Below are positions 1 to 7,356 of a stretch of 64,000 nucleotides of DNA, piece after piece. The notes below the pieces were generated by a model. That model saw only the letters and a list, made by a program, of their open reading frames with translations, was not told the origin of the DNA and did not search any database. The position numbers and the translations under genes are program-made. The stretch comes from Marmoricola sp. OAE513 (GTDB taxonomy: Bacteria; Actinomycetota; Actinomycetes; Propionibacteriales; Nocardioidaceae), in contig NZ_JBEPOC010000001.1 of the NCBI RefSeq assembly GCF_040546585.1, positions 3,596,001 through 3,660,000 of the forward strand, in the 5' to 3' direction. Position 1 is the stretch's first letter; each line of letters starts with the position of its first letter.

Positions 1-1000
1 TACTACGCGGACACGATGTTCCCGCCGATGGAGTTCGAGGGCTCGAACTACATGGTGAAGCCGATGAACTGCCCGATGCACAACCTGATCTACCGCTCGC
101 GCGGCCGGTCCTACCGGGAGCTGCCGCTGCGGCTGTTCGAGTTCGGCTCGGTCTACCGCTACGAGAAGTCCGGCGTCGTGCACGGACTGACCCGCGTGCG
201 CGGCCTGACCCAGGACGACTCGCACTCCTACGTGACCGCCGAGCAGGCGCCAGGGGAGATCAAGCACCTGCTCGAATTCGTGCTCGGCCTGCTCAAGGAC
301 TTCGGGCTGGATGACTTCTACCTCGAGCTGTCGACCCGTGACGACTCCAAGCCGGACAAGTTCGTCGGCTCCGACGAGGACTGGGCGATCGCCACCAAGG
401 TGCTCGAGGACGTCTGCATCGAGTCCGGTCTCGAGCTCGTGCCGGATCCGGGCGGTGCCGCGTTCTACGGCCCCAAGGTCTCGGTCCAGTGCCGCGACGC
501 GATCGGTCGCACCTGGCAGATGTCGACCATCCAGTACGACTTCAACCAGCCGGCCCGCTTCGAGCTCGAGTACAACGGCTCCGACGGCCAGAAGCACCAG
601 CCGGTGATGATCCACTCCGCCAAGTTCGGCTCGCTCGAGCGGTTCTTCGGCGTGCTCGTCGAGCACTACGCCGGAGCGTTCCCGCCGTGGCTCGCGCCGG
701 TGCAGGTCCAGGCGATCCCGGTCGCCGACACCTTTGCCGACTACCTGTACGACGTCCGCCGCCAAGATGAAGGCCGTCGGCATCCGCGTCGAGGTCGACG
801 ACAGCGACGACCGGATGCAGAAGAAGATCCGCAACGCGCAGCTGCAGAAGGTGCCGTTCATGCTGATCGCCGGTGCCGACGACGTCGAGGCGGGTGCCGT
901 CTCGTTCCGCTACCGCGACGGCCGTCAGGACAACGGCGTACCGATCGACGAGGCCATCGCCCGCGTGGCGGAGGCCGTGGCGACCCGGGTCCAGGTGTGA
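1..1000 (+). CDS. thrS: threonyl-tRNA synthetase, 5'-truncated, with internal +1 frameshift
   Basis: Charges tRNA-Thr with threonine in the cytoplasm (class II aminoacyl-tRNA synthetase). The window opens inside the catalytic core, so the TGS, editing and first catalytic segments are missing. Visible are the zinc-cysteine segment MNCPMH, the motif 2 region ([17 protein letters not shown]), the motif 3 region ([16 protein letters not shown]) and the anticodon-binding domain ([18 protein letters not shown]). The frame changes from 1 to 2 at about 757: reading through an extra C after GAC GTC restores the expected join [16 protein letters not shown]. The protein then runs to the TGA at 998-1000. 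The same DNA gives a misleading 511-aa open frame that runs on into the next gene; that is not a fusion protein. The GTGA at 997-1000 couples it to the HIT gene, as in the M. tuberculosis thrS-Rv2613c-pgsA1 order. Identity is certain; whether the frameshift is real is doubtful. Confidence 0.93.
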
Positions 1001-1551
1001 CGGACGCGGGTCAGGCCGACGAGCAGCTCCACCAGGACGGACTGGGGGAGTCCGACCAGCTCGAGCGTCTCTGGACGCCGCACCGGATGGCTTACATCCG
1101 GGGCGAGAGCAAGCCGGTGGACGACTCGGAGTCGGAGTGCCCGTTCTGCCGGATCCCGGGCCTCGACGACGAGGCGGGCCTGGTGGTGCACCGGGGGACC
1201 ACGGCGTACGTCGTGCTCAACCTGTACCCGTACAACTCCGGCCACCTGCTGGTCTGCCCGTTCCGGCACGTCGCGGACTACACCGACCTGACGACCGAGG
1301 AGACCCACGAGGTCGCCGCCCTCACCCAGACCGCGATGCGCACGATCCGTGTCGTCAGCGGCGCCCAGGGTTTCAACCTCGGTATGAACCAGGGTCCGAT
1401 CGCCGGCGCCGGGATCGCGGCGCACCTGCACCAGCACGTGGTGCCGCGCTGGTCGGGCGACGCCAACTTCATGCCGGTGATCGGCCGCACCAAGCCGCTC
1501 CCGCAGCTGTTGACCGAGACGCGCTCGCTGCTCGCCGGCGCCTGGTCCTAG
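997..1551 (+). CDS. HIT-domain hydrolase/phosphorylase (Ap4A phosphorylase-like)
   Basis: A 184-aa histidine-triad protein. The triad HLHQH lies at residues 143-147, followed by VVPRW. The nucleotide-binding strand ([16 protein letters not shown]) is near 71-86, and a CPFC pair at 48-51 could bind zinc. The GTG start at 997 overlaps the thrS stop by four bases, so the two are translationally coupled. It occupies the position of M. tuberculosis Rv2613c, a diadenosine tetraphosphate phosphorylase, between thrS and pgsA. Likely role: degrading Ap4A, a by-product of aminoacyl-tRNA synthetases. The family assignment is firm; the exact substrate is inferred from synteny. Confidence 0.9.
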   Translation: MTDAGQADEQLHQDGLGESDQLERLWTPHRMAYIRGESKPVDDSESECPFCRIPGLDDEAGLVVHRGTTAYVVLNLYPYNSGHLLVCPFRHVADYTDLTTEETHEVAALTQTAMRTIRVVSGAQGFNLGMNQGPIAGAGIAAHLHQHVVPRWSGDANFMPVIGRTKPLPQLLTETRSLLAGAWS

Positions 1552-1563
1552 ACGCACGCAGAA

Positions 1564-1595
1564 GCAGGGCCCCGCGCCTAAGCGCGAGGCCCTGC
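1564..1595 (+). terminator. stem-loop terminator after the HIT gene
   Basis: Arms GCAGGGCC (1564-1571) and GGCCCTGC (1588-1595) pair perfectly. They continue through an inner CGCGC/GCGCG stem to a CTAA loop, 13 bases after the stop codon. There is no T-run, as is common for actinobacterial terminators. Confidence 0.75.
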
Positions 1596-1604
1596 ATCCC
1601 CGAG

Positions 1605-1635
1605 TCAGCTCCCTCCCCCCAGAGCAGGGAGCTGA
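1605..1635 (-). terminator. stem-loop at the 3' end of the convergent secreted-protein gene
   Basis: CAGCTCCCT (1606-1614) and AGGGAGCTG (1626-1634) form a perfect nine-pair stem four bases beyond the stop of the minus-strand gene. With the hairpin at 1564-1595 it separates two convergent transcripts. Confidence 0.65.
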
Positions 1636-1638
1636 GTC

Positions 1639-2274
1639 TCAGGCGCTCCGGACGCGCCGGGCGCGCACCGCGAGGGCCGCCCCCGACGCACTGACCAGAG
1701 CGCCGCCGGCGAGGACGAACGACAGGGTGAGGCTGTCGTCGTGGGCCTCGGAGGCTGCGACCGGACCGAGCCCGGCGTCGATGCGGGTCGGGGTGACGAA
1801 CTGGTCGGTCGGGCCACCGGCGCCGTTGCCCCCATTGCCACCGTTCCCGCCGTCGCCACCCTTGCCGTCGCCGGGCTGGTCGGAGTCGCCCGGCTCGTCG
1901 CCGCCGCCGGAGCCGTTCTTGTCGCCCGGACCATCGCCACCGTCACCGGGGCAGGTGCCGTGGGTCGGGCACGGCTCCGGGTTCGTGATCACGCCGCCCG
2001 GACCATCGCCCGGGTTGCCGCCGCCACCGGGGTTGTCACCGCCACCGGGGTTGTCACCGCCACCGGGCTCGCCCGGCTCGTCGCAGTGACCGCCGCGGCG
2101 CGGTCCACCGGGGACCGGGCACGGGTTCGGCTCGGGGTCGGGGTCGACCACCGAGGTCTTGATGTCCGACGCGCCGTGCGGTGCGTCGACGGCCTGGGCT
2201 GCGCCCGGGACGAGGCTGAGGGCGGCGGTGGCCAGCGGCGTGGCGACCACCAGCGTGCGAGCGATCTTGTTCAT
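1639..2274 (-). CDS. secreted Gly/Pro/Asp-rich surface protein with C-terminal anchor
   Basis: A 211-aa protein of unknown function. It has an N-terminal signal peptide (NKIARTLVVATPLATAALSL then GAAQA), a long low-complexity middle rich in G, D, P and N with PGGGDNPGG-type repeats, and a C-terminal hydrophobic segment (FVLAGGALVSASGAALAV) ending in an arginine-rich tail (RARRVRSA). That tail layout is typical of sorted cell-wall proteins, but no LPxTG is present; the stretch TPTRIDAGLG before the anchor is a possible sorting signal. The start at 2274 is chosen because AGGAG precedes it and the signal peptide begins there; the longer open frame to 2394 runs into a promoter and repeats. It shares a promoter type with the neighbouring sortase and sigma factor, so it is the natural candidate substrate of that sortase (inference). 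Confidence 0.75.
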   Translation of the reverse strand: MNKIARTLVVATPLATAALSLVPGAAQAVDAPHGASDIKTSVVDPDPEPNPCPVPGGPRRGGHCDEPGEPGGGDNPGGGDNPGGGGNPGDGPGGVITNPEPCPTHGTCPGDGGDGPGDKNGSGGGDEPGDSDQPGDGKGGDGGNGGNGGNGAGGPTDQFVTPTRIDAGLGPVAASEAHDDSLTLSFVLAGGALVSASGAALAVRARRVRSA

Positions 2275-2318
2275 GGCTTCTCCTGTGAGCTTGTGGGTTC
2301 GAGGTGTCGTTCTTCTGG

Positions 2319-2357
2319 AGGTAGGAGCACCGGCGCCCGGAGTCCTTGCAACTTTTC
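2319..2357 (-). promoter_or_regulatory. ECF-type promoter of the secreted-protein gene
   Basis: Read on the minus strand, the -35 is GAAAAGTTGCAAGG (2357-2344), followed by a 16-base spacer and CTCCTACCT (2327-2319). The same two blocks with the same 16-base spacing lie upstream of the ECF sigma gene at 5034-5072, pointing to shared control. Confidence 0.65.
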
Positions 2358-2370
2358 GCGGACTGTTTTC

Positions 2371-2616
2371 GCCGAGAGGGCACAGATGTCCCACCGCACA
2401 GGCCCGAGAGGTCCCAGATGTCCCGCCGTACAGGCCCGAGAGGGCTCAGATGCCCGGTGGCGCGGGGCATCTGAGCCCCCTCGGCGCTCTGGCGCGGGAC
2501 ATGCCAGCCCCCTCGGCGCTTTGGCGCGGGACATGCCAGCCCCCTCGGCGCTCTGGCGCGGGACATGCCAGCCCTCTCGGCGCTCTGGCGCGGGACATGC
2601 CAGCCCGCTCGGCGTC
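2371..2616. repeat. 32-bp tandem-repeat array in two inverted blocks (locus 1)
   Basis: The 340-base gap between the secreted-protein gene and the sortase gene is mostly repeat. Forward units of 32 bp start at 2371 and 2403, with a partial one at 2435; they carry the core CAGATGTCCC. Five units in the opposite orientation start at 2459, 2491, 2523, 2555 and 2587, and the last ends on the sortase stop codon. Where the blocks meet, CTCAGATGCCC and GGGCATCTGAG (about 2446-2475) form a strong hairpin. The unit length is not a multiple of three and the frames shift from unit to unit, so it is not coding. It is homologous to the array at 27774-28059. Confidence 0.9.
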
Positions 2617-3241
2617 AGGGGGAGATCAGGTGGGCGTAGACGACCGTGTTCTCCGGGTACATCCGGGTGACCGGGTCGGGCGTCCCGCCGCAGGTGATCA
2701 GCCGGAGGACGGCCTGGTCAGTGCTGCTCCAGATGCGCTTGGTGGGCAGCGAGTCCTTCTTGTTCTGCTCCACCGCGTCCACCGCGAAGACGCCGACCCC
2801 GTCGGTACGCCGTACGGTCACCCGGTCGCCCGGGCGCAGCTTCGCCAGGTCGGCGAACACGTCGTCCCCGGCTGGTCCGTGCACGTGCGCGACGATCACG
2901 GCAGGTCCGCGCGCCCCGGGACGCGGGCCGAGGTCGTACCAGGCGGCATCGCCGAAGTCGGGCGTCTGCATCGCGCCGTCGGGCTTCAACCCGATGCCGT
3001 GGAGGGCCTCGTCGACCTTGATCCTCGGGATCACCACCCGGGTCGGACGCCCCACGTGGCGTGGAGCGGCCGCCGGCGTCATGACCGGTACGACGGTCGG
3101 TGGGGCAGCCGCAACGGTGACCGTGGCAGTCGGCCGGTTCTCGAGGTGCGGGGCGCTCGACGCTCCGCCGCAGCTGCTCAGGGTCGATACGCCGAGCAGG
3201 GCGGCGCCGGTGACGACGCCGGTACGGATCAGGTGCTTCAT
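2615..3241 (-). CDS. class F sortase, predicted lipoprotein
   Basis: A 208-aa sortase-family transpeptidase acting outside the membrane. The N-terminus has a lipobox (LSSC, cysteine at residue 24), so it is probably lipid-anchored rather than held by a membrane helix. A Thr/Pro-rich linker leads into the sortase barrel (RVVIPRIKVDEALHGIGL, about 68-85). Catalytic elements are the histidine in VAHVHG (H119), the cysteine in LITCGG (C184) and a following arginine (R193, VTRMYPENTVVYA). Sortases cut a sorting motif and transfer the protein to a surface nucleophile; class F specificity is poorly known. The start at 3241 is preceded by GGAGG. It lies between the surface protein and the ECF sigma gene, all on the same strand. 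Confidence 0.88.
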   Translation of the reverse strand: MKHLIRTGVVTGAALLGVSTLSSCGGASSAPHLENRPTATVTVAAAPPTVVPVMTPAAAPRHVGRPTRVVIPRIKVDEALHGIGLKPDGAMQTPDFGDAAWYDLGPRPGARGPAVIVAHVHGPAGDDVFADLAKLRPGDRVTVRRTDGVGVFAVDAVEQNKKDSLPTKRIWSSTDQAVLRLITCGGTPDPVTRMYPENTVVYAHLISP

Positions 3242-3270
3242 GGGGGCCTCCGGGGGCTCGTGGGTCTCAC

Positions 3271-3310
3271 GAGTGGGAGGCCGGAGGTGACCCGGTTCTT
3301 ACAAGTTTCC
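3271..3310 (-). promoter_or_regulatory. putative ECF-type promoter of the sortase gene
   Basis: Minus-strand GGAAACTTGTAAGA (3310-3297), a 17-base spacer and CTCCCACTC (3279-3271). It matches the -35 of the two neighbouring promoters at 10 of 14 positions and has a similar -10 block, so it is a weaker member of the same set. The -35 abuts the 3' end of the sigma gene. Confidence 0.5.
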
Positions 3311-3312
3311 GC

Positions 3313-4953
3313 TCACCCCGGGCAGGGCGTGGCCTCGATCGTGCTGGCCGGCCCGGTGGTGGTGTTGCCGAACCGGTCGGTGGCCACGACTCGGAAGGTG
3401 ACCGGGCCGCCGAACGTGAACGGGCCCATCGAGGCGACCCAGCGCGACCCGGACCGGGTCATGGTCGCCGTGTCCGCACCGTTCGGTCCGGACCACGTCA
3501 ACCGCACCGAGGTGAGCCTGCTCTGGTCCGTGACCGTCGCGCGGACCTGAACGGTCTGCTGCTCGCACGACGGGGCCTGGCTCGCGGTCGGGGCTCCGAC
3601 CTGCGGCGCGTTCTGCTCGTTCAGGGACACCGCGACCGTTGCGCTGCCGTCCTCCCACCGGATCCTGACCCGACCGGTCGAACGACCCTCCTCGACGCGG
3701 TTGCGGTTCGCGCGGATCGACAGCGTCGTCGACGCTCCGGGCTGGAGGGTGCCGGAACCCGGGACAGCACTGAGCCAGCCGGAGTCGGGGGCGACGGTGA
3801 ACGCGACCGGCGATCCGCCGGTGTTGGTGAGCCTGGCAATGCCACGCGTGCCGCGGGTGCCGAGGTTGATCGAGGTCGTGGAGACGGAGATCGTGCCGGC
3901 GCTCGCGGTGGGTTCTTCCGAGGCGCTCGGCTCTGCGGTCGCGGGCGCCGTCGGGGCCGTCGTCGTGGGCGCGAGCGTCGGCGCAGAAGCCGACGGTGCC
4001 GGCGCGGGCGACTCGGTGACCTGGGCGGATGCGTCGCTCGCTTTGTCGTCCTCGGGCCACGCCACGACGGCCGTGACGGAGGCCGCCGCGACCAGCGCCG
4101 CCGCGGCGGCAGCGCCCGCGCTGCGGCTCCGCCACCTGCTCGTCGCTGTCGGGGTGCCCGAGTAGGCGACCAGCTGGGTGTCGTCGAGCACCCGGTCGCG
4201 CAGCGAGAGCGGGGCGACGAACACCGGGACGCCGGCCAGCAGCATCCACGGGCTGACGATCTTCTTGCGGCGCTCGCCGCAGGTCGAGCAGTTCTCGACG
4301 TGGCGCGCGACGCGCTTGCGGATCAGCGGGGAGAAGGTGCCGTCCCAGTCGACGAGCAGTGCGTCCAGCTCGTCGCAGTCGTGGCGGCCCAGGCGCGCGA
4401 CCAGCAGCGCGCCGAGGGACTTGTCGACCTGGGCCCGGAGGCGATTCAGCATCACGTAGGCGTTGGCGGCGCTCACGCCCATCGCCTCGCCGAGCTCCGC
4501 GCCTTCCAGGCCCTGGCGCAGGTGCAGGTCGAGCAGCGCGCGGTCGCGGTCGGCCAGACCGGCAGCTGCGTCCCAGACCAGCTGCTGCAAGGCGGCGGTC
4601 TCGGCGGACTGCTCCGGGGTGGCTCCGTCGTCAGCCATCTGGATCAGCTGCTCGTCGTCGCCGTAGGAGACGCGCTTGCGGGCCTTCAGCTTGCGCAGGC
4701 ACTCGCTGCGCACGATCGCGTAGAGCCACGGGCGCAGGCGGTCGGGGTCGCGGAGTTGGCCGAGCCGCTCGGCGAAGAGGATGAACGAGTCGGCCACGGC
4801 GTCCGCAGCGTCCTCGCGGTGGCGCAGCATCGAGTACGCGAAGTCGTAGAGCTTCGGCCCGTACCGGTCGTACACCGACGCGAAGGCCTCCCGGTCGGCC
4901 TGCAGGACGCGCGCAACCAGCTCTGCGTCGGTCGGACCCGAGAGCGCGTTCAC
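3313..4953 (-). CDS. membrane-tethered ECF sigma factor with fused zinc-finger and extracellular Ig-like domains
   Basis: 546 aa, about three times a normal ECF sigma factor. Residues 8-90 are sigma region 2 (DREAFASVYDRYGPKLYDFA, RPWLYAIVRSECLRKLK). Residues 118-175 are region 4 (LLDLHLRQGLEGAELGEAMG). Residues 218-225 carry the anti-sigma zinc-finger pattern H-x3-C-x2-C (HVENCSTC). A transmembrane helix lies at about 279-299, then a Ser/Thr/Pro-rich linker (305-350), then an Ig/BACON-like domain (about 353-450) and a second Ig-like domain to the end. Sigma factor, anti-sigma element and sensor are thus one polypeptide with an external C-terminus. ECF groups with such extensions (for example ECF52/53) are known in Actinobacteria. 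GTG start at 4953. It probably controls its own promoter and the adjacent sortase and surface protein (inference). Release presumably needs proteolysis. Confidence 0.88.
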   Translation of the reverse strand: MNALSGPTDAELVARVLQADREAFASVYDRYGPKLYDFAYSMLRHREDAADAVADSFILFAERLGQLRDPDRLRPWLYAIVRSECLRKLKARKRVSYGDDEQLIQMADDGATPEQSAETAALQQLVWDAAAGLADRDRALLDLHLRQGLEGAELGEAMGVSAANAYVMLNRLRAQVDKSLGALLVARLGRHDCDELDALLVDWDGTFSPLIRKRVARHVENCSTCGERRKKIVSPWMLLAGVPVFVAPLSLRDRVLDDTQLVAYSGTPTATSRWRSRSAGAAAAAALVAAASVTAVVAWPEDDKASDASAQVTESPAPAPSASAPTLAPTTTAPTAPATAEPSASEEPTASAGTISVSTTSINLGTRGTRGIARLTNTGGSPVAFTVAPDSGWLSAVPGSGTLQPGASTTLSIRANRNRVEEGRSTGRVRIRWEDGSATVAVSLNEQNAPQVGAPTASQAPSCEQQTVQVRATVTDQSRLTSVRLTWSGPNGADTATMTRSGSRWVASMGPFTFGGPVTFRVVATDRFGNTTTGPASTIEATPCPG

Positions 4954-5033
4954 GCTCGGATCCTACGGCGCAGAGCACGGCGGTCACGTCCTCGCGAGGC
5001 ATCCTCAGGTCTCCTGTTCCGGTCGTCGTACAC

Positions 5034-5072
5034 AGGTAGGAGGCGTCGGGGGACGAACCCTTGCAACTTTTC
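5034..5072 (-). promoter_or_regulatory. ECF-type promoter upstream of the sigma-factor gene
   Basis: Minus-strand GAAAAGTTGCAAGG (5072-5059), 16-base spacer, CTCCTACCT (5042-5034), about 80 bases before the GTG start. It is identical in both blocks and in spacing to the promoter at 2319-2357, suggesting autoregulation. Confidence 0.65.
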
Positions 5073-5088
5073 GGCACCTTTCTGCCGG

Positions 5089-5094
5089 TAGCCT
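5089..5094 (+). promoter_or_regulatory. -10 box TAGCCT, likely leaderless pgsA transcript
   Basis: TAGCCT ends nine bases before the pgsA ATG and there is no Shine-Dalgarno sequence between them. Confidence 0.4.
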
Positions 5095-5103
5095 GCTGCC
5101 ACC

Positions 5104-5757
5104 ATGCTTGAGAGATTCCGCCAGTTCTGGACCAACATCTGGGCCCCGCTCGCCAACCTGTTCATCCGGCTGGGCATCAGCCCCAACACGGTGACGTTCG
5201 TCGGCACGCTCGGCGTCGTCGCCGGCGCCGTGATCTTCTTCCCGCAGGGCAAGCTGCTCGCGGGCGTGCTGTTCATCACCGCGTTCGTCTTCAGCGACAT
5301 CATGGACGGCTACATGGCCCGGCTGACCGGGAACACCTCGAAGTTCGGGGCGTTCTGGGACTCCACGCTGGACCGCATCGGTGACGCAGCCATCTTCGGC
5401 GGCCTGGCGATGTACTACGTCGGTCCCGGCGACAACGACTGGCTCGCGGCGCTCGCGATCTACTCGCTCTCGATGGGGTCGGTGACCTCCTACGCCCGGG
5501 CTCGCGCGGAGTCCCTCGGCCTGCAGGCCAAGGTCGGGATCGCCGAGCGTGCGGACCGCCTCGTCTTCATCCTGGTGACCACCGGCGTCGCGGACCTGAT
5601 CAACATGGTCGGCGGCGGCGAGGACTGGCTGATCGCGATCCCGATCGCGCTGGGTCTGCTGGCGGTCGCCAACACGATCACGGTCGTCCAGCGGGTGCTG
5701 GTGGTCCGGGACCAGGTGCTCGCCGAGATCGCTGCCGAGCAGGCGTCCGAGAACTGA
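5104..5757 (+). CDS. pgsA: CDP-alcohol phosphatidyltransferase, probable phosphatidylinositol-phosphate synthase
   Basis: A 217-aa integral membrane enzyme with about six hydrophobic helices. The CDP-alcohol phosphotransferase signature D-x2-D-G-x2-A-R-x8-G-x3-D-x3-D is complete at about residues 62-87 (DIMDGYMAR...GAFWDSTLD). The family transfers a phosphatidyl group from CDP-diacylglycerol to an alcohol. The position after thrS and the HIT gene matches M. tuberculosis pgsA1, which makes phosphatidylinositol phosphate from inositol-1-phosphate. In M. tuberculosis patA and pimA (PIM synthesis) follow directly; here they are absent and pdxS comes next, 44 bases on. The family is certain; inositol-phosphate specificity is by synteny. 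Confidence 0.87.
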   Translation: MLERFRQFWTNIWAPLANLFIRLGISPNTVTFVGTLGVVAGAVIFFPQGKLLAGVLFITAFVFSDIMDGYMARLTGNTSKFGAFWDSTLDRIGDAAIFGGLAMYYVGPGDNDWLAALAIYSLSMGSVTSYARARAESLGLQAKVGIAERADRLVFILVTTGVADLINMVGGGEDWLIAIPIALGLLAVANTITVVQRVLVVRDQVLAEIAAEQASEN

Positions 5758-5789
5758 CCCCCACGAGGGGATCCAGGGGCGAGCGCACG

Positions 5790-5795
5790 TAGGCT
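5790..5795 (+). promoter_or_regulatory. -10 box TAGGCT, likely leaderless pdxS transcript
   Basis: TAGGCT ends six bases before the pdxS ATG at 5802, placing the transcription start at or next to the start codon. No Shine-Dalgarno sequence is present. Confidence 0.55.
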
Positions 5796-5801
5796 TGCCC
5801 C

Positions 5802-6719
5802 ATGTCCGCAGAGCAGAACAGTTCCCCCGAATTCGCCTCCAGCACCGGCACCTCGCGCGTGAAGCGCGGGATGGCGGAGATGCTGAAGGGCGGCGTGATC
5901 ATGGACGTCGTCAACGCCGAGCAGGCGAAGATCGCCGAGGACGCCGGCGCCGTCGCGGTGATGGCGCTGGAGCGCGTTCCTGCGGACATCCGCGCCCAGG
6001 GTGGCGTGTCGCGGATGAGTGACCCGGACATGATCGACGGCATCGTCGAGGCCGTCTCGATCCCGGTGATGGCCAAGGCCCGGATCGGCCACTTCGCCGA
6101 GGCGCAGGTGCTGCAGTCGCTCGGCGTCGACTACATCGACGAGTCCGAGGTGCTGACCCCGGCCGACTACAGCAACCACATCGACAAGTGGGCCTTCACG
6201 GTTCCCTTCGTGTGCGGTGCGACCAACCTCGGTGAGGCGCTGCGCCGGATCACCGAGGGCGCGGCGATGATCCGCTCCAAGGGCGAGGCCGGCACCGGTG
6301 ACGTGTCCAACGCCGTCACCCACATGCGCACGATCCGCGGCGAGATCCGCCGGCTCGGTGCCCTGCACGACGACGAGCTGTACGTCGCGGCGAAGGAGCT
6401 GCAGGCGCCGTACGAGCTGGTCAAGGAGGTCGCGACCAACGGCAAGCTCCCGGTGGTGCTGTTCACCGCCGGCGGCATCGCCACCCCGGCCGACGCGGCG
6501 ATGATGATGCAGCTCGGCGCCGAGGGTGTGTTCGTGGGCTCGGGCATCTTCAAGTCCGGCAACCCGGCCCAGCGGGCCGAGGCGATCGTCAAGGCCACCA
6601 CCTTCCACGACGACCCCGACGTGGTCGCCAAGGTTTCGCGAGGGCTCGGCGAGGCCATGGTCGGCATCAACGTCGAGGACATCCCGCAGCCCCACCGCCT
6701 GGCCGAGCGCGGCTGGTAG
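5802..6719 (+). CDS. pdxS: pyridoxal 5'-phosphate synthase, synthase subunit
   Basis: A 305-aa TIM-barrel enzyme that makes pyridoxal 5'-phosphate from ribose 5-phosphate, glyceraldehyde 3-phosphate and ammonia supplied by PdxT. The Schiff-base lysine lies in [10 protein letters not shown] and the second catalytic lysine in [11 protein letters not shown]; the phosphate-binding loops [13 protein letters not shown] and GVFVGSGIF are intact. The length is normal. PdxS assembles as a dodecamer decorated by PdxT. Its partner pdxT is normally adjacent or nearly so, but here lies 11 kb away at 17662, beyond an oxygenase operon and a SipW cluster. Confidence 0.97.
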   Translation: MSAEQNSSPEFASSTGTSRVKRGMAEMLKGGVIMDVVNAEQAKIAEDAGAVAVMALERVPADIRAQGGVSRMSDPDMIDGIVEAVSIPVMAKARIGHFAEAQVLQSLGVDYIDESEVLTPADYSNHIDKWAFTVPFVCGATNLGEALRRITEGAAMIRSKGEAGTGDVSNAVTHMRTIRGEIRRLGALHDDELYVAAKELQAPYELVKEVATNGKLPVVLFTAGGIATPADAAMMMQLGAEGVFVGSGIFKSGNPAQRAEAIVKATTFHDDPDVVAKVSRGLGEAMVGINVEDIPQPHRLAERGW

Positions 6720-7279
6720 TGGGACGGCGCGAGCGCCGTACCGAGGGCAACCGGGCCTGGGTGGACGTCGTCGTCCGCTCCGGTCTCGGCACCTCTGAGG
6801 CGGTGCGTCAGCAGGTGGTCGAGGCGCTGCGCGCCGACCACAAGGAGCTGGACGCACCGAGCACCGCCGACGCGTGGATCGCGGAGGCGCGGGCCCGCTG
6901 GGACGCCGACGCGGCCGGATGGCCGGCGACGACCAACTACGACCGGCTGCAGGTCGCGTTCGCCTCGCTGGAGGCCCGTGGGGTCGTCGTCCTGCAGGGC
7001 TGCGCGGACCACTGGGCGGCGCGCGACGAGCTGGACCGCGCCGACCCGAAGCCGGTCGGCATCGCCTGGTTCACCGCGCCCGACGTCTGGCACGCCGTCG
7101 ACGAGGGCATGCTCGAGGTCAACCTCTGGCACGGCACGACGGCGAACGCCGCGCCGGGGGACGAGCTGCTCGTCGAAGCCCTGGCAGCGTTCGCGGACGC
7201 CGGTCTGGGCGCGCACTTCGACGAGGGTCGCATCGAGGTCGCGGCGCACTGGCAGCGGCGTCCGGAACAGGTGACCTGA
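6719..7279 (+). CDS. DUF6891-like protein
   Basis: A 186-aa soluble protein of unknown function. The GTG start shares its G with the last base of the pdxS stop TAG, so it is translationally coupled. Conserved-looking blocks are GVVVLQGCADHWAARDELD and GIAWFTAPDVWHAVDEGMLE followed by VNLWHGTTANAAPGDEL, near the C-terminal two-thirds. No signal peptide, membrane segment or catalytic motif is recognised. I recall this pattern from the DUF6891 family; that assignment is from memory. The last 60 bases before the next gene are regulatory. Confidence 0.75.
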   Translation: MGRRERRTEGNRAWVDVVVRSGLGTSEAVRQQVVEALRADHKELDAPSTADAWIAEARARWDADAAGWPATTNYDRLQVAFASLEARGVVVLQGCADHWAARDELDRADPKPVGIAWFTAPDVWHAVDEGMLEVNLWHGTTANAAPGDELLVEALAAFADAGLGAHFDEGRIEVAAHWQRRPEQVT

Positions 7280-7308
7280 GACACGTTCCACGCGGGAGAA
7301 GGAATTAC

Positions 7309-7356
7309 TGTGACACGAAGTCACAGATACCTATTTACATGTGACGCGGTGTCACA
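7309..7356 (+). promoter_or_regulatory. two identical-arm operators overlapping the diiron-oxygenase promoter
   Basis: Two copies of the palindrome TGTGAC-N5-GTCACA, at 7309-7325 and 7340-7356. Their centres are 31 bp apart, about three helical turns, so both face the same side of DNA. The second copy fills the spacer between a -35 TTTACA (7334-7339) and a -10 TAACGT (7358-7363). This is the layout of a repressor site; the TetR protein encoded two genes downstream (10086-10820) is the likely ligand. Confidence 0.75.

Noticed and set aside
16-1551. A 511-aa open frame that looks like a ThrS-HIT fusion
   Set aside because: It is created by the thrS frameshift; frame 2 carries the proper ThrS end and the HIT gene has its own GTG at 997.
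2274-2394. Longer N-terminus for the secreted Gly-rich protein
   Set aside because: The extension runs over the promoter and a repeat unit, and the signal peptide and AGGAG fit the start at 2274.
2371-2616. CRISPR array
   Set aside because: Units are contiguous with no unique spacers, occur in both orientations and have no cas genes nearby.
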